DNA from: Daphnia carinata
Taxonomy: Eukaryota; Arthropoda; Branchiopoda; Diplostraca; Daphniidae
Direction: 5' to 3'
NCBI RefSeq assembly: GCF_022539665.2
Contig: NC_081331.1
Span: 1,584,501 to 1,648,500 of the forward strand
DNA: 64,000 bases
The notes under the pieces are model-generated. The model ran no database searches and was not told the DNA's origin. It saw nothing but the letters and a program-made list of their open reading frames with translations. Made by a program: the position numbers and the translations under genes. This document shows, piece after piece, positions 1 to 13,269 of this stretch (position 1 is its first letter; each line of letters begins with the position of its first letter).

Positions 1-3000
1 CTTCAATTGATTTCACCGCGCCCAGTCAAAAGCGAAATATTTTCAAAACATTAGGGACCTGTTATTGCAAAAATGTCCGTTTTTTAAAATTATTTTTTTT
101 CCTTGTTTCCAATTTCACTAATGGCTTAGCGAAAAGTGGGTAAAGTCACGTCATCGATGTAACGGGGCCATCCGCCTCACCTCCCACTAAAACCATTTTT
201 CCAAATCTCGTTTTCTTTCGGAGGGGTTCTTAATGATAGACAACCAAAATGTCGATGGCCTACATACATGTTTAACTGTAACGTACGAGTCCAACCAGGA
301 AAGAAAAAAGAAAAAGAAAAAAAAAAAACAAACGGACCGGAAAATGACAATTTACTAAATGGGCTGGACTTAAACGCGATCGAGCTTTTCTGTTTAACCT
401 TATCCTTTTGTTGATTTAAAAGAAAGAAAAAAAAAAAACGTTTTTAATCTTTTCGTTTGCCAAGTTTTTTTTTGCGTTGTCTTCTCCGTTTTCCCACGTA
501 AGAAATGTAAATATGTTATTCGAAAAGGGGTCGTATACATCTATACGCAAAAGGCAAAACACAACACATCTTAACGTGCATAATACCCAGCTGTATAGCG
601 GGAATGCAAACGAGTAGTAGTGGTAGCTTGAGATGGCACGGCAAAACTACTATATTTCCTTTTTTCTTCTCCTACCTTTGATGGCTTTGCCTTGATTTTC
701 TCAGATACTGAACACAAGAAATAGACAAGGCAATAGGTTTTAACTGTTTGAGCCAGCACAACTCTCCAAGTCCGTTGCCCTTTTTTGAGTGCGTTTTATG
801 GCGTCCATGCTGATGCGCTGGCCTGACAGAGAGTAGTTGTTCGCGCTGACCATTTCTCTCTGATCTACAACGTCGATAGCCTTCCGAACACGGACGAGAA
901 CCAAAAGCTATACACCGTTTTCTTGTAATACCACAGTTGTTTTCTTTTTTCTTCTTTTCCTCCAAAAAATTCAAAATAAATTATGTAAATTTTAACTCTA
1001 AAAAAAGATGAAAAATTCAACCCCTTCTCGTTGGAGTCTACATTTTAAGCTGATGTTAAAGTATATATATATATATACTGTATATACAGATATATATATT
1101 TTTTTTTTACCTATAGTAATACACTCTTTTACCTAGAGGTAGACGCCCAGAGGGGTTGTTAGGAAAAAGGGAAGATTTCGAGGAGAAAAATGAAAGAGGC
1201 GGAGATTTTTTTTTTTTTTTTTCTTCTGGGGCTTTTGCTACATGGCCCACCAAATATTGTGGTCGACCAAGAAGAAGAAGATGGTACATAACAAGGGGGG
1301 ACCAATTGGTTCTCCTCCCCCACTCTCAAAGAAGAAGATCAACACACAAAAAGTTCTTCTTCTTTCCATATGAAATAGATGGGGGGGTTATAGTGCTCGG
1401 TTGAGCTGATAACAAAGAAAATGTCTGAAAAAGAAAAAAAACAGGGGGGGGGGGGGGGGGTTCGGAGTGGTTGGGGTTCAACAAGAAAAGTGCCCGATGA
1501 AATGATAAAAAAAAAAAAAAAAAAAAAAAAAACGTACGATGGCTTTGCGAGGTTTTATTTTCTTTGGCCGTGTTCGTGTTGAGGGAAATGGACATACAAC
1601 GAGCACCACAAAAACCACTGGGCATCTCACCTCTGTCTATATGGGTGAAGTATCAGTGAAAAACCCCTACATCTACGCACCTTTTTTTTTTTTTCTTTCT
1701 TAAGAAGGTCAATAAATCGGACTGGAAACAAAAAAAAAAAAAACTGGAAATAAAAAGTTTTATCTCCGAAAATAGTTGAGGTAAAACTCTGCAATGAACC
1801 CCCTTTTTTTTTCAATTCGGGTTTTTTTTTTTTTAAGTCGAAAAAAAAAAATGAGAATTAATGAAGTCTGCTTTGTTTTTATTATCATCGCATTTTATTT
1901 CGGTTGTGGGCTTGATATACATACGAATTTTTAAATTAAAAAACCTTTTTTTTTTTTTTTTTGTACCGGTAGGATGAGTTTTTCGTCGAAGACACGGTAG
2001 TCGGTCCTATCGTCAACGGGAGTCGTCGCCGTCATCACTCGTTCGGAACTTGCTTTTGTCCTATTCCCGGAAATTCATAACAAGATCCCGTCTTTTTTTT
2101 CTTTTTTTTTTTTAACTTGAAAAACGACTCGTGTGTAGTGGCATTTTTGATTGACTCTACCATGAATTCATCATTCCGTCTTACATACATATTATTTTTT
2201 TTTTTTTCGATTAAAGTTTTTGACCGGTTGATTAGCTTTTCATGATTTCCTGATCTCCGCGCCAAATTACTGCAAAGGTCATTAATCTTGTGTTTTTTTT
2301 TTCTTTGAACAGAATTTATTGTTAAATGAACAATGAAAAATTCAGTAGAAAATTGGGACGAGAAATTCGAGTTTTTGCCACGTACTCCTCGAGTCCTCGT
2401 CGTTGCCGTCACGAAATTAATGATTAGGAAAAACAAAAAAAAAATAAGAAAATAAAGAACAAGACAAAAGAACACGAGAATAAATAAGACACACGATCGA
2501 ATTACAAAAATGAAATGTCCAAGCCCCTAACGGAATAAATTATAACACATGCTGGCTCCGGCCAACCGGTCGGATATATTCGAGATTGGATAAGAAAAAG
2601 AAGAACTAAAAACACGAATAAAATAAATTTTAATTAAAAACTAAGGGAAGAAAAGGGATTCAAAAAACAAAAAGAAAAACGCTGAGATCTTTGGCGTGCG
2701 ACGATTGGATGGTGCATCCGACGCGCGTCCAACATTTTCGGTTGCATCCGGATATGCATGTCATCGCAGGCTGGCCAGCGTTCGATAAAGCTTCGCCTCT
2801 CAATTGCCAATTAACGTTATGGAATGATGTAATAATAAGGGGAACTAATAAGGAAAAAGAAAATAACTCGCAGCGTGAATAAGAAGAGAAGCACACCAAA
2901 TCATAATTATGTACACGTAGCCCTAGGCCACTAACTGACTTGTTCTATTAATGTGCACCTCATTTGAGAGACGAATCACGCGCAACATCCAACCTACTGC

Positions 3001-3399
3001 CACGCGTTCCCGAATAACCAAACAAACATTTTTCTGTTTGACCATTTCAGATAAAAAGGAAAGTCGGCATATGTCAGCTTTACGACTAATGCGTAAAGTG
3101 AGAACGAATTTTTTATTTAATAAATAAAGTGGGGACGGGGGGGGGGGAATCTACTTTGGAGAAGAAAAATCTTGGCCAATCTAAAAAAAAATCATCGACA
3201 GAAGGTTTTCGTTATTCTTTTGGCTGCATGTTGGAAATAAAAGATGACGGCACACGGCGACTTGCAGCTGTTACGGCAAAACAAAAAAATGTGCGATGAA
3301 GGTTGGATATAAAAACAAGAATGCATTATAGCCATGTACTACACAGCACATTCTTGATATGTTAAAATGTATCCGGCTACGTGATGAGGGGAGAAAAAG

Positions 3400-3403
<4 letters not shown>

Positions 3404-3433
<30 letters not shown>
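3404..3433. repeat. (AG)n microsatellite
   Basis: About 15 uninterrupted AG units in gene-free DNA. Confidence 0.95.
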
Positions 3434-3434
<1 letters not shown>

Positions 3435-5007
3435 CCTATGGGTAAAGAAAATGAATATTAAAAAGGCCCAGGCACACAGAACAATTCGTGTATTCAAATG
3501 TGTATAGGAAACTAAAAGGGGACGAAAAGGATCGATGGCTAGACGATACGATGATGCATCGATTTGAATGGCTAATGAAACTGTGAAAAATCATTCTGTT
3601 GCATATTCAGAGATTTCTTTTTAGTTGTGGTTTAAACATTTTTCTCCCCCCCCCCCCCACCCCTCCCTTTCGTTGTGGAATGTTTCCGGTTTCGCAGAAG
3701 AAGAAGAAAAAAGACAAACATTCCTCCGTTACACCAGCCAGTGGATGAAGAGAAGGAATCTCAATTGAATCATATAACTATCAAAATCTACGTCAGACGG
3801 GTTCTCGAATGACCAAATACTAAGAACAACTCACGAACACCCAGAAGCACAGCTCATAAATAATGAAAAAAAAAAAAAACTAATACATTTTATTTTGAAA
3901 TCGATGGCGTCGTTGGTGAACTGAACCGATCTAGCTCAGCATTAACATCGTGTGTTGGACGTCGACCTGGCCACCCGTGAAACACCATGCTCGATTGCCT
4001 CCCCCCCCCATCCATTGAGAGTATACTCTTTCTCTCTGAATGCATTACATGCCATCACAATTCACAAAGAAATTCCATTGCAATTGTCCAGTTTCTAATT
4101 CGGAGTTAACAGGCCGTACATAGTTCCTAATAAAACAAACCTAATTATTAGGTTGTCAAATAAAACTTAAAAATAAAATCAAAGCGAATTTCTATACGTT
4201 AAAAATAATAATAAAACGAACCGTATCCCCTCCCAATTAAAATCTATTTTTAAAAATCTTAAAGTTGGACCTACACGTTTCGTGCCGTGTCAAGGCACCA
4301 CGATAAGAATATTGAAAACAGATATCATCTTTTATTTTGTGTCTCTTTTCTACCATAACATATCGCCCTGCATCTATGGTGATTTTCTTTTTTAAACCTG
4401 TTGGTTCACTACCGGAATCGACGTTGTGTAATATAACGTATACGTACACGTCAATGTCTATACCCATCGGGCGGTCTATGAGGATGGATGGAGCCCGATC
4501 ATCTCGGTGGCTCCACACGAAAAGTAACAACAACAACAAAAAAAAACAGTAGTTTCAAATAGCCAAGAAAAATACGTGAGAGGCACGCCGACCGGTTGGG
4601 TTTGTCTGGATATATATATTTTTTATACATACAGCAGCTTGGGTAATAAAAAAAAAAAAAAAGAAAATCAAATCCGGTAGCTGTATTACGGCTGCAAAAG
4701 CAGCTTCCTGTAAAGAAAGGAAAACCTTTTGTGGTGCTGGAAGGTATTCCATGATTTATTTTCTTCTTGTTTTTATTTTATAGCTCTAGACAAGGCAAAA
4801 TGTCAAAGAGCGAAAAAGAGATTGAAATGCGCATATATTATGCGCTTTTTTTTTTGTTTTGTTTTGTATTTACAATAATAATAATTCTTGACCCGAGCTT
4901 CAATGAATAGCAATCAGGTGATCATCAGTCACGTCCAAACGCTTGTTCAAGCATATGCCGTGTTTTTGTTTTCTTTTGCATTTCAGGGCGTGTTTGATGT
5001 GAGCACA

Positions 5008-5040
<33 letters not shown>

Positions 5041-8000
5041 GACGAAAACCTTCAATCTGCGCTAACCAGCAGGAAAATTTAAGATACATAAAACGAAAAA
5101 TAAATAAAGCAAAAATAAATAGAAAATTGGACAAAAAAAAAATGTCTAACCTTTTAAGAAACGAAACAAAACCTATTTTTCGAAGAGAAAAAAAAAATAG
5201 ATATAAAATAACGGATATACACGAGATGCAGTCAAAGGACTTCCCGCCTCATTACGTATGCATCAGGTTTTTCTTCTTCTTCTTCTCCTTGTTTCCACCC
5301 TGCGTTGTTGCTATTCGGCAATCACCTCGTCCGTCGCTCTCTCCATTCGTCCATTCTTTCTTCTTTTAAATGCCTTCCACTCGCTATACGTAGAATAATA
5401 AAATGCGCAACTCACTTATTGCCCCGGCATCCAAGAAAGCCCGGCTATATCCTCCACTATATCTCTCCTCTTTCTCTCTTCTCTCAACGAGTGTATAATA
5501 AATTCATTTCTTTTCTTTTTTTTTTTTTTTTTCGTTTGGTTCCTTTCTTTTCTTCGACCCGCTTTTCATTCGCTTTCTTATAATATATAATATATTTTTT
5601 TTTTCGTTATTTCGGCTGCTGCCCTCACCGCTGTCCCGCCACTCGTCGACTCGGGGTCCGCGGATGAAAAAAAAAGAACACGCAGCCCGCGCTCAGCTTC
5701 TAACCACATGACGCATCAATTCTGCATCACCGCTGTTGTATAGCGCGGCTGCTTGCCATTGCCTAAGAAGTGGATAGAGGAGGGGGAGGCTTTTGTTTTC
5801 TATTTTTGTTTTTGAAATGAACAGAAAAAAATTCCAACGTCATTCCTCGTTGCATCGAGCCAATGAAACACATGTATAAGCGGCTACTTTTAAAATCTTA
5901 CGGGTATGTATGTAAACCCCCCCCCCCCCAAAAAAAAAAAAAAAAAAATATAATATTTATATAATATAGAAAAATAAAGACTGGGCATATATACGTTGCG
6001 CACCTGTTGCCGATCGAGTTTCACTTTAGGACTTTTGGTTTTCCATTTCAAAACTGTCACTCCTCTTATTGCTTTCTGACTGCATGCGCATAATAGAGTC
6101 TGCTATCCTTCTCTTTTTCTTTTTATTTTTGAGAGCTGTTACCTTGGTCATACCTGACCAGAGTATACAATTTCTCCCGCAAAGGAATCCTATTGGGGTA
6201 AACAAAAAAGTATGGCTTGTATAGAATCATCATTGGCGGGCGACGGGCAAGGCTGTATCATTATGATTCATCATGCCAACGCTAAAAACAAAAAGAGGAT
6301 CGACTTTTATGATACGATGCGTCTTACAAGTAATAAATAACCAGGCCAACAGATGAGAGGCTACATCGCTGCTGGCCCCCCCCCCCCCCTCCTCCCACAC
6401 ACGGAGATGGGAGACAGCAAACAAACATCTTTTTTTTTTTTTTTTTTTTTCTTTAAGAGAAGAAAAAATTCTTTGGCGAGTTATTGTGAAGAAAATTATA
6501 TTTTAAAAAAGAAATAAAGAAACTTAAAAGAAAGAGCCGCACACGGCGTGCGATGCGGTAATAATGGATTATTCCGAATCGTGCACCATCGCTGTAAGAG
6601 AACAAGATGGAGAGCGACCATCAAGAAAAGATTTTTTTTTTTCTTTCTTAACATATTCATACGTTGAATATCCAGATGGGCGAAGGAACTATTTTTGAAT
6701 CGTAAATTGTCTTATGTTCCCTTTTCTTTTTACGATGGTTGGGCATATGGTAGAGGTCGCAGGTCAACTGATGGCCAGTTACCCAACAAATAAAACTTGC
6801 GTGGCTTGCCAATTTGGCGAAAAAATGGAGAAACAAAACCAAAAAAAAAAATTTTTTTTAAATGAGAGCCTGCCCAATCATGTACAACCCACCGGAGAAG
6901 GTTAAAAGATATGTACGGGTGGGGTGAGCCCCCTGTCGTAACCGACGCCACACGCACAGTCTCGAAACCTCACAACGTGCCAGTAAGACGATGCCTCGTA
7001 ACAACATCATTTTTCTCCCTCCTTGTTGCTCTGCTCGGCTGCTACGTTTGAATGAACGCGACTGCGTGTTATGCCAACTTGAAATTCCCTCCACTCATAG
7101 GTCGGGTTAGGCCGTGGTTTGCGGGGGTGACACGACGATGGCGGCCGGGACCTACAGCGAAAAATTCATAACAAAGAATTGTTGCCTTATGTGTGTTTCT
7201 GTCTGTGGCTCTGCGAGCTCGTTAAGAAGCCATCCGCCATTTGAGGAGTAAAGACGAGAAGATGACGGGTATACGCATACAATTTTACAACAAGTTTAAG
7301 AGAGAGTCATCTTTCTTCATCAACTGTTGAAACTACATGGATGCATAGTAGTTCGCAGAACGGCAAACTGTGGTGTCGCCTAACAAGGACAACAACAACA
7401 CGTAGGAGGAAATACTTAGAAAGAGACGGGAATTGTAATATTAAAACAAAAATGCGAATAGAATCAACAAAAATACAGTTGGGAGAAAGAAAAAAAAAAT
7501 GGTTGGGAATTGTTTTTGTTTTTTATTCCGGTTGTAAAACACGAGGACGAGTCACGTCTAAAAACAAAATCTGAACAGATTAGCCGGACAAATTCTTTTA
7601 CTAGCAAATATAAGTGTAATCATATTGCACTTGCTATTACAAGTTTATCGTGATTTCTCTTTTTTTTTTTTCGTATTATTTACAGTACCGCAATGCATCA
7701 AATCGTCGTTCACGTTTATCTTTCATTCGCAACATCACGGCAAGTTCAGAATAGAGTTTACCTACGATTTCAATTTCACGCTTTTTTTTTTTTTTTACAA
7801 AAGAGGGGAATTTTTTTTTTGAGCCTGTTGTGTTATTATTTGCAGGAGAGGAGGGGGAGGTGATCCGTGTGATGGATGAACGACCGGTTTTTTTCTAATG
7901 TAAAAAAAAAAAATATATCTTCCTTTGGTTCCGGAGATTCTCTGAAGTGTATGTGTGTGTGTTTTAATTTTTTTGTTTTGTTTTTTGAAAGACAGACACG

Positions 8001-8093
8001 ACGGGAAGCTTTTGTCTTATCGCAAAGCCCAGCCAAAAAATTGTTATGGAAGGACGCCCAGTGGTGGACCGAAAGTGCTGCTGCTCTGCTCTG

Positions 8094-8095
<2 letters not shown>

Positions 8096-8139
<44 letters not shown>
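8096..8139. repeat. (TG)n microsatellite
   Basis: A 22-unit perfect TG tract, one of the longest simple repeats in the window. It produces spurious CVCV or HTHT open frames on both strands. Confidence 0.97.
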
Positions 8140-8140
<1 letters not shown>

Positions 8141-10584
8141 TGCGCGCACATTTTGAAACACAGCGTGGGAAGTATCCGTTGGCCGCAATCCCAAAAAACC
8201 AAGAAAGTCATCTTCAAAAAGGGAAAGTTTTAGATGCACCATCAACAATCCCGTACAGCAAATATCACACAACAACCATAAACCAACACCCAACCAAAAA
8301 AAAAAAAAAAAAAAAAAGGCATTTACCACCCTGCCCCTAAGACACAAATTTTATTTCGATTTCGTTCACTCATCAGGCTCAGATGAAGATTGTTGACAAA
8401 AAGGAGACATAGTTTTCGTCATATACTCGTTGTTGGTGATGGCATTTTCGGGTGTGAACACGACATTTTACGACGTGTGTGTGTAAATAGTTTTCACGCT
8501 AGAGGACAAGGATTAGTATTTTTTTTTTCAAAAATGGGACCACTAGTTGAAGCTTTGCCATATAATGAGACACGACCGTGTTTGTAGCCGAAACGTATGC
8601 CCTCAAAACCAACAAACAAAACAGACGCAACGAAAAAAAAAAAAAAAGAAGTAAACGCGACTGATGTGTGGCATCGAATAGAAAAAACGGCAGGGAACCA
8701 TTTTGTATAGATAACACGACGCGCGAGATTTTCATCAATCCATCATTCTTTCTCACGCGTTGTTGACTTGCCTCCTCGCCGAGAAGTCTTGAGGAACGCT
8801 TCGTTCTGGGTTCTTAACGCAGAACGGGTTTATTATTGTTGTTGGTGTGTCTTATCATGTACGTACCATCTCTGTGTGTGTGTACCGTCTGTGGGTTTTT
8901 CGTGTACAGACACACAGACAAAAGAGAAATGCCGTGAAATACAAAATCAAATATATCCCGCATGAGATGTTTTCGCTATTCGTTCTAAATAAACGAATAA
9001 AATGAAGGAACAAAACGGACGCACATATTGCACGCTGCAGTAGCCCGGGATAGGATATGGACATGAAATACAATACGTAGACCTGTCGAGAAATTCGATT
9101 GCGCACGTAAAGCTTCTAGAATAGAAGAGGAATGCAGTCAGAGTGTGTATAATGTATGCGTGAGCTGGGCTGGGCCAGCCTGTTGCTACTGATGCGATGA
9201 TGATGATGATGACCTGCACGACGCATGCAAGCGCACTTTGAATGTGTAATTCAATATCGACGATATATAGACGATCAACTCTCGTTGGAAGAGGAGAAAT
9301 ATAATGACGATTGGGCAAGAAGAGGAGGGCCATAAGTATCAGACAAAGAAACCCAGAAGGCGAATATAGAAAAAGATACCCATGTAATTATTATTACCAT
9401 TAGATTTCATATGCACGTCAGTGTATATATATATATATATATGTCCTGACTGGCTATTGGAGGAATCGTGTTTCCAACAGCAGTCAATAGCCAAGCCAGA
9501 CCTTTTTTTTTCCTTCTTATTGTTGAAACATTCGACAAACATTTGAATTTTTGGCCATTTAAAAGGGGAAAAAAAAGCTAATTTCCAGGTGGAGTTCACG
9601 AATCATGATAACGATGATTAGATTCCACGTAGACGTTATTATTTTTATTTTTTGCCGCTCGACTCCCGCAAGGTCGTGACTGTGGGGTTGCTGCTGATGT
9701 TAAAAAGGCACGCTGCGCTATGATCGGCACAGGTATATATTTTGGTCCGTGCGCGCGGCTGACACACGCCGCGGCGCAATAAATTTCAAAAAAAAAAAGA
9801 AAAAAAAAAAGGGAATAGCGCGCGGTCGATCGGCCAACACAATACAAAATTTTTGTTTTCTGTACGAAAATTTATATTTTTTATTTCTCACACGTAGGAT
9901 GTGTTTTGTGTGCATCATCTGGTGAGTCTGGGGGGGTGGGGAGGAAATAAGAGGAGAAGAAAATGAAGGTTCCAGGGGAATTTTCTCGCTGATGGATGTG
10001 ACTTGAAAGGATGACATCAGAGACATGAATGGATGGGCTTTCGATCTTTGGTTCTTCCTTCGCATCTCTTTTTTTTTTTTCATTTTGCATAACAGTAAAC
10101 ATACCCTCGTCGTGAGAATTCGACAACAAAAAAGCGAACAAGACGAAGAAGAAAACGAACTTGTTGTCCCTTCTTAGCGGGGCCGACAAATGGCGACCTG
10201 TATCTTACCGTCGTTTGTCATTTGCGCTGCAACGTGCCCGCCAGGTTTACTTCCTTACGGTCTTTGCTACCTCCACTCCCTAATCCTCTTTTTCTAATCA
10301 GGCATTTCTGACGGGCTAGTCATAAATCACGGTGAACACAGTCACGGATGCGATTTCTGTTTGGATTACATTTTTCTTTTCTAACGTTCGGGAGTGGCAA
10401 ACGCCATCTATGGAATACGCAATCATTCGTTATTTTTACGAAAAGAAAACGTCAATTTGCATTTTACGTTTTATTCTTTGTGGGATTGCAGGTTCCTTCT
10501 TTTTTTTTACGTGACGTGGGTTATGGGAGAGAGGACGACAGGTAGAAGGACCCATTACATTCTGATGCCATTATCACAGGCTTT

Positions 10585-10610
10585 TAATAATAATAATAAT
10601 AATAATAATA
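10585..10610. repeat. (TAA)n microsatellite
   Basis: About eight perfect TAA units roughly 250 bases downstream of the stop codon of the minus-strand membrane-protein gene. It may lie in that gene's 3' UTR. Confidence 0.9.
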
Positions 10611-10864
10611 TAAGAAAGATGTAGTTGATGTTTGGATTGCGCCGGGGTCAAGGCGAAAATGACGAGAAACCCAAAAGATATCTACTGCAACGTTGCGATG
10701 GCGAAAATCATTGGCAACAACAACATAAAAAATGGCGAGGCGGAAACGACCGAAGGGAATGACGAGATTAAAGTCGACAATAGAGGCGGTGGAGAGATTG
10801 ACGTTCGCTTACTTTTAAAGAAAGGAAAAGAAAAAAAAAAAAAAAAAAAAGGCGACTTGCGAAC

Positions 10865-12908
10865 TTAGTCAAATGTTATGTTCTGGTAACTAGAATTGGC
10901 CGGAGGAGTTTGGCCCTTCAGACCAGACCAGTACTGAAGTACGGAAGATCGAAGACGTTCAGAAAAAGACATTTCCGGTGCTTCTTCCTCTTCGAAATCA
11001 AAATCGGCCACTTCTATTCTTAAGCTACAAATAGTTATGAAATGAATTAAATGTTGTCGAATTAAATGAAGAATAATGCAAGATAAGGTAAATTATTGGA
11101 CGTACTTGCGGCGGGTGTAAAAGTAAAGTCCAATACCAAACGCAATGCTGACGATGGCGACACAGGCCGATGCGATTGGAACAACCACGAGTGAGAGTTG
11201 CGCTTTACGGTCAGCTAAAAACGGATTTCCGTCAACATTGTATCGGACTCCTCTTTGTCAACTATTTTTAAGTCGATAGGGAAATACCTTCATAAATGTT
11301 GACTTTGAGGGGAATCACTTGGTAAAATACTTGATTATACAAAACGACGGGCAGAATATACTGGCCAGGGCTACTGAAATAGTGCAGCAGCTGGAGTTCG
11401 CAGTTATTTGTTTTGATGGGCAGTTCGCAGCTTGCATTAGCTAGAGAAAATACAGTTCTATTATACAATTTCTTTAAGATAACATCCCGTCCTTTTTCAT
11501 TACTTGTTTCGTTCATAAACCCGTCAAACGCCCAGCAGTAGTAGAACGGGGCTGATCCATTGCACGATATGTTCATGTTCATTATGTCGCCGTGCTTGAG
11601 CCAATTATTTCCGTGAATAGACACATTACTAACGGGGTCTGCGATTTCGGGAGATGGAACTGTCAACCTTATGGCTTTACAACAAATGTAAAATGACCTA
11701 CCTCGAGCTTGCAGTTCCAAAGTAAACAGAGCAACCTTGTAGCCGATGAAACGCTGATAATGAATATAGCCGGATCTACGTTTGCTCAGAGCGAGAGAAA
11801 CGTTTCTTGACGGAGTTATCAACGACGAGGTTTCGGGTGTCACCGTAGGCAACACAGTTGGAACCGTTGTCGACGTTGTTGTTGATGGTGGAGTCGTCGT
11901 CGTCGTCGTAGTTGTTGTGGTTGTTGTCGTCGTCGTCGTGGTAGTAGTTGTTGTTGTACCTAATGGAATAAATATGCTTTACATTCACTAATTCTTTAAA
12001 AAGTGATAAATAAACTAAAATAAATGCAGACATACTAGTTGTTGTTGGTACAGCAAATGTTGCATACACATCAACCATAACAGTATGATTTTTAACTTCT
12101 GTGAAGTTGAACTTTAAAACTGGTGTTTTCGTAGTACCATAATTGACATCATTCACAAACCAATAAAATACTAGATCTTGGGCTTGACTAAGAAAGTCTT
12201 CAGGGTCATGAAATTTAACCACAAGTTGTGTTTCTTCCCCTGTTGAAACAAAGTGGGGTGACACATGCTGAGAAGAATTTTTCTGGATGGCAGCTATATG
12301 TCCATTCAATGTTTCTGCAGAATAAATTACTATTTATTAAGGGTGTCTGAAATCATACTAAATACCAATACCGGTAAGCTCAAATTTGGTAGTAGCTGAT
12401 CCTTGAGGCATGGGGAATATATATTCTTGCTTATAAACTGTAACATCCATCCTGTAATTGCCTTTTTTGTAATGAGAACTTGGATAGCTGACTGTATAGT
12501 TGAATATTACAGCATTCAAGGTTTCTGTCTGCATTTAGATCAATGATTAGTATACCGATCCATTTTAGTGTTATTCTTACAAATTAGCTTACTGTAAATG
12601 ACAGTCCAAGTTCATCATAAAATATACAGTAGAAAGGACCAGACGGAATAACCCCGGAAGGATTGGACAACTTTACTGTGAAGGTTATATTAGCATCCAG
12701 AACAGCTGGACCATTATTTATCAAATCTACTCTTAATCTGTAACCTGTAAATAACAAACATATTAGAAAAGTTTTTAATAGTGTTTAGTGACATTGTTTT
12801 ACCATAGGCATCTGAGACCAGGGGGGATGAAAAGAAGTAAAACAAAATAAAATAATATGAACAAATATTCATTTTTTTATTCGACGGGGAAGTAAGAGAA
12901 TCTTGCAT
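10865..12908 (-). CDS. Type I membrane protein with PKD-like ectodomain (TMEM130/PMEL-GPNMB-like)
   Basis: Seven exons with GT-AG borders and consistent phases: 12908-12803, 12744-12593, 12528-12372, 12314-12036, 11959-11288, 11214-11106 and 11024-10865, giving about 544 residues. The protein starts with a hydrophobic leader (a second ATG at codon 13 gives a tighter signal peptide). A glycosylation-rich ectodomain follows. It is split by 22 consecutive threonines (residues about 233-254), a mucin-like linker. The distal half (about 290-455) has a C-W-x-F core and a late H-Y-F-x-x-P-G-Q-Y stretch, as in PKD-type beta-sandwiches. One transmembrane helix (about 462-486) precedes an R-R-K-N stop-transfer sequence and a 53-residue acidic tail with an E-E-E-E run. 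The layout resembles TMEM130 and PMEL/GPNMB relatives; the family call is inference. A 42-base in-frame segment at 11701-11660 has GT and AG ends and could be a small intron, which would remove 14 residues. The gene is head-to-head with mRpL12. Confidence 0.75.
11892..11957 (-). repeat. Coding (ACN)22 threonine tract
   Basis: Twenty-two consecutive threonine codons at the start of exon 5 of the PKD-like membrane protein, written with mixed ACA, ACT, ACC and ACG blocks including runs of four and five ACG. The mixed codons suggest the threonine run itself is maintained. The ACG blocks could still change length by slippage. Confidence 0.9.
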
Positions 12909-13269
12909 ATTGAATTTTATCCGTCACTGATTTCGCCTCCTTGTTGCGACAGTGTTTTTTTCTTTCCTCTATTTTTTAACGAAATTCGATCATTCAGTGC
13001 CATCTGGGGGTCATTTACTTCTCACTTTTAAAATGCAAAAATATTTTGATCTATTACAAAAGAATAAGAAGAAAAAAATAAAAAAAAAAGTGGAAATATT
13101 CTTTTTTATTCGAAGACGTGCTCAAAGGTACGTGGTTCTCAATTTCAAAACTTTTGTTGTGACCTAATGTTTTATCAACTACGCTAACTACATTCAAAGA
13201 TGCATTGATTTTTTCGTCTGCCACCTCCTTGGCTGTAAAACGTGACACTCGCCGAAGTAATTAACAAAA
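12909..13269. promoter_or_regulatory. Putative shared bidirectional promoter
   Basis: The 361 bases between divergently oriented start codons, the PKD-like membrane protein on minus and mRpL12 on plus. It must contain both 5' UTRs and at least part of both core promoters. I see no TATA box at a suitable spacing for either gene, consistent with a housekeeping promoter. The interval contains a purine-rich A-tract at about 13060-13090. Confidence 0.55.

Larger units (their letters stand above)
1..10864. other. Gene-free, homopolymer-rich stretch
   Basis: I found no coding exon I can support here. The stretch is AT-rich and packed with mononucleotide runs: T at 1206-1222, G at 1444-1460, A at 1507-1532, A at 5017-5040, C then A at 5917-5948, and T at 6430-6450. 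Short open frames here mostly translate as poly-K, poly-F or poly-C/V from such runs and from (GT)n, and lack paired splice sites. Several ACCGGT cores lie here (2222-2229, 2564-2571, 4590-4597, 7882-7889). The right part would include the 3' UTR of the minus-strand membrane-protein gene ending at 10865; a minus-strand AATAAA lies at about 10475-10470. Distant regulatory elements or non-coding exons cannot be excluded. Confidence 0.6.

Noticed and set aside
7955-8347. CVCVCV and HTHTHT frames
   Set aside because: They are produced by the (TG)n microsatellite and neighbouring A/T runs.
11782-11991. Plus-strand poly-valine frame
   Set aside because: It is the reverse reading of the coding threonine tract of the minus-strand membrane protein.
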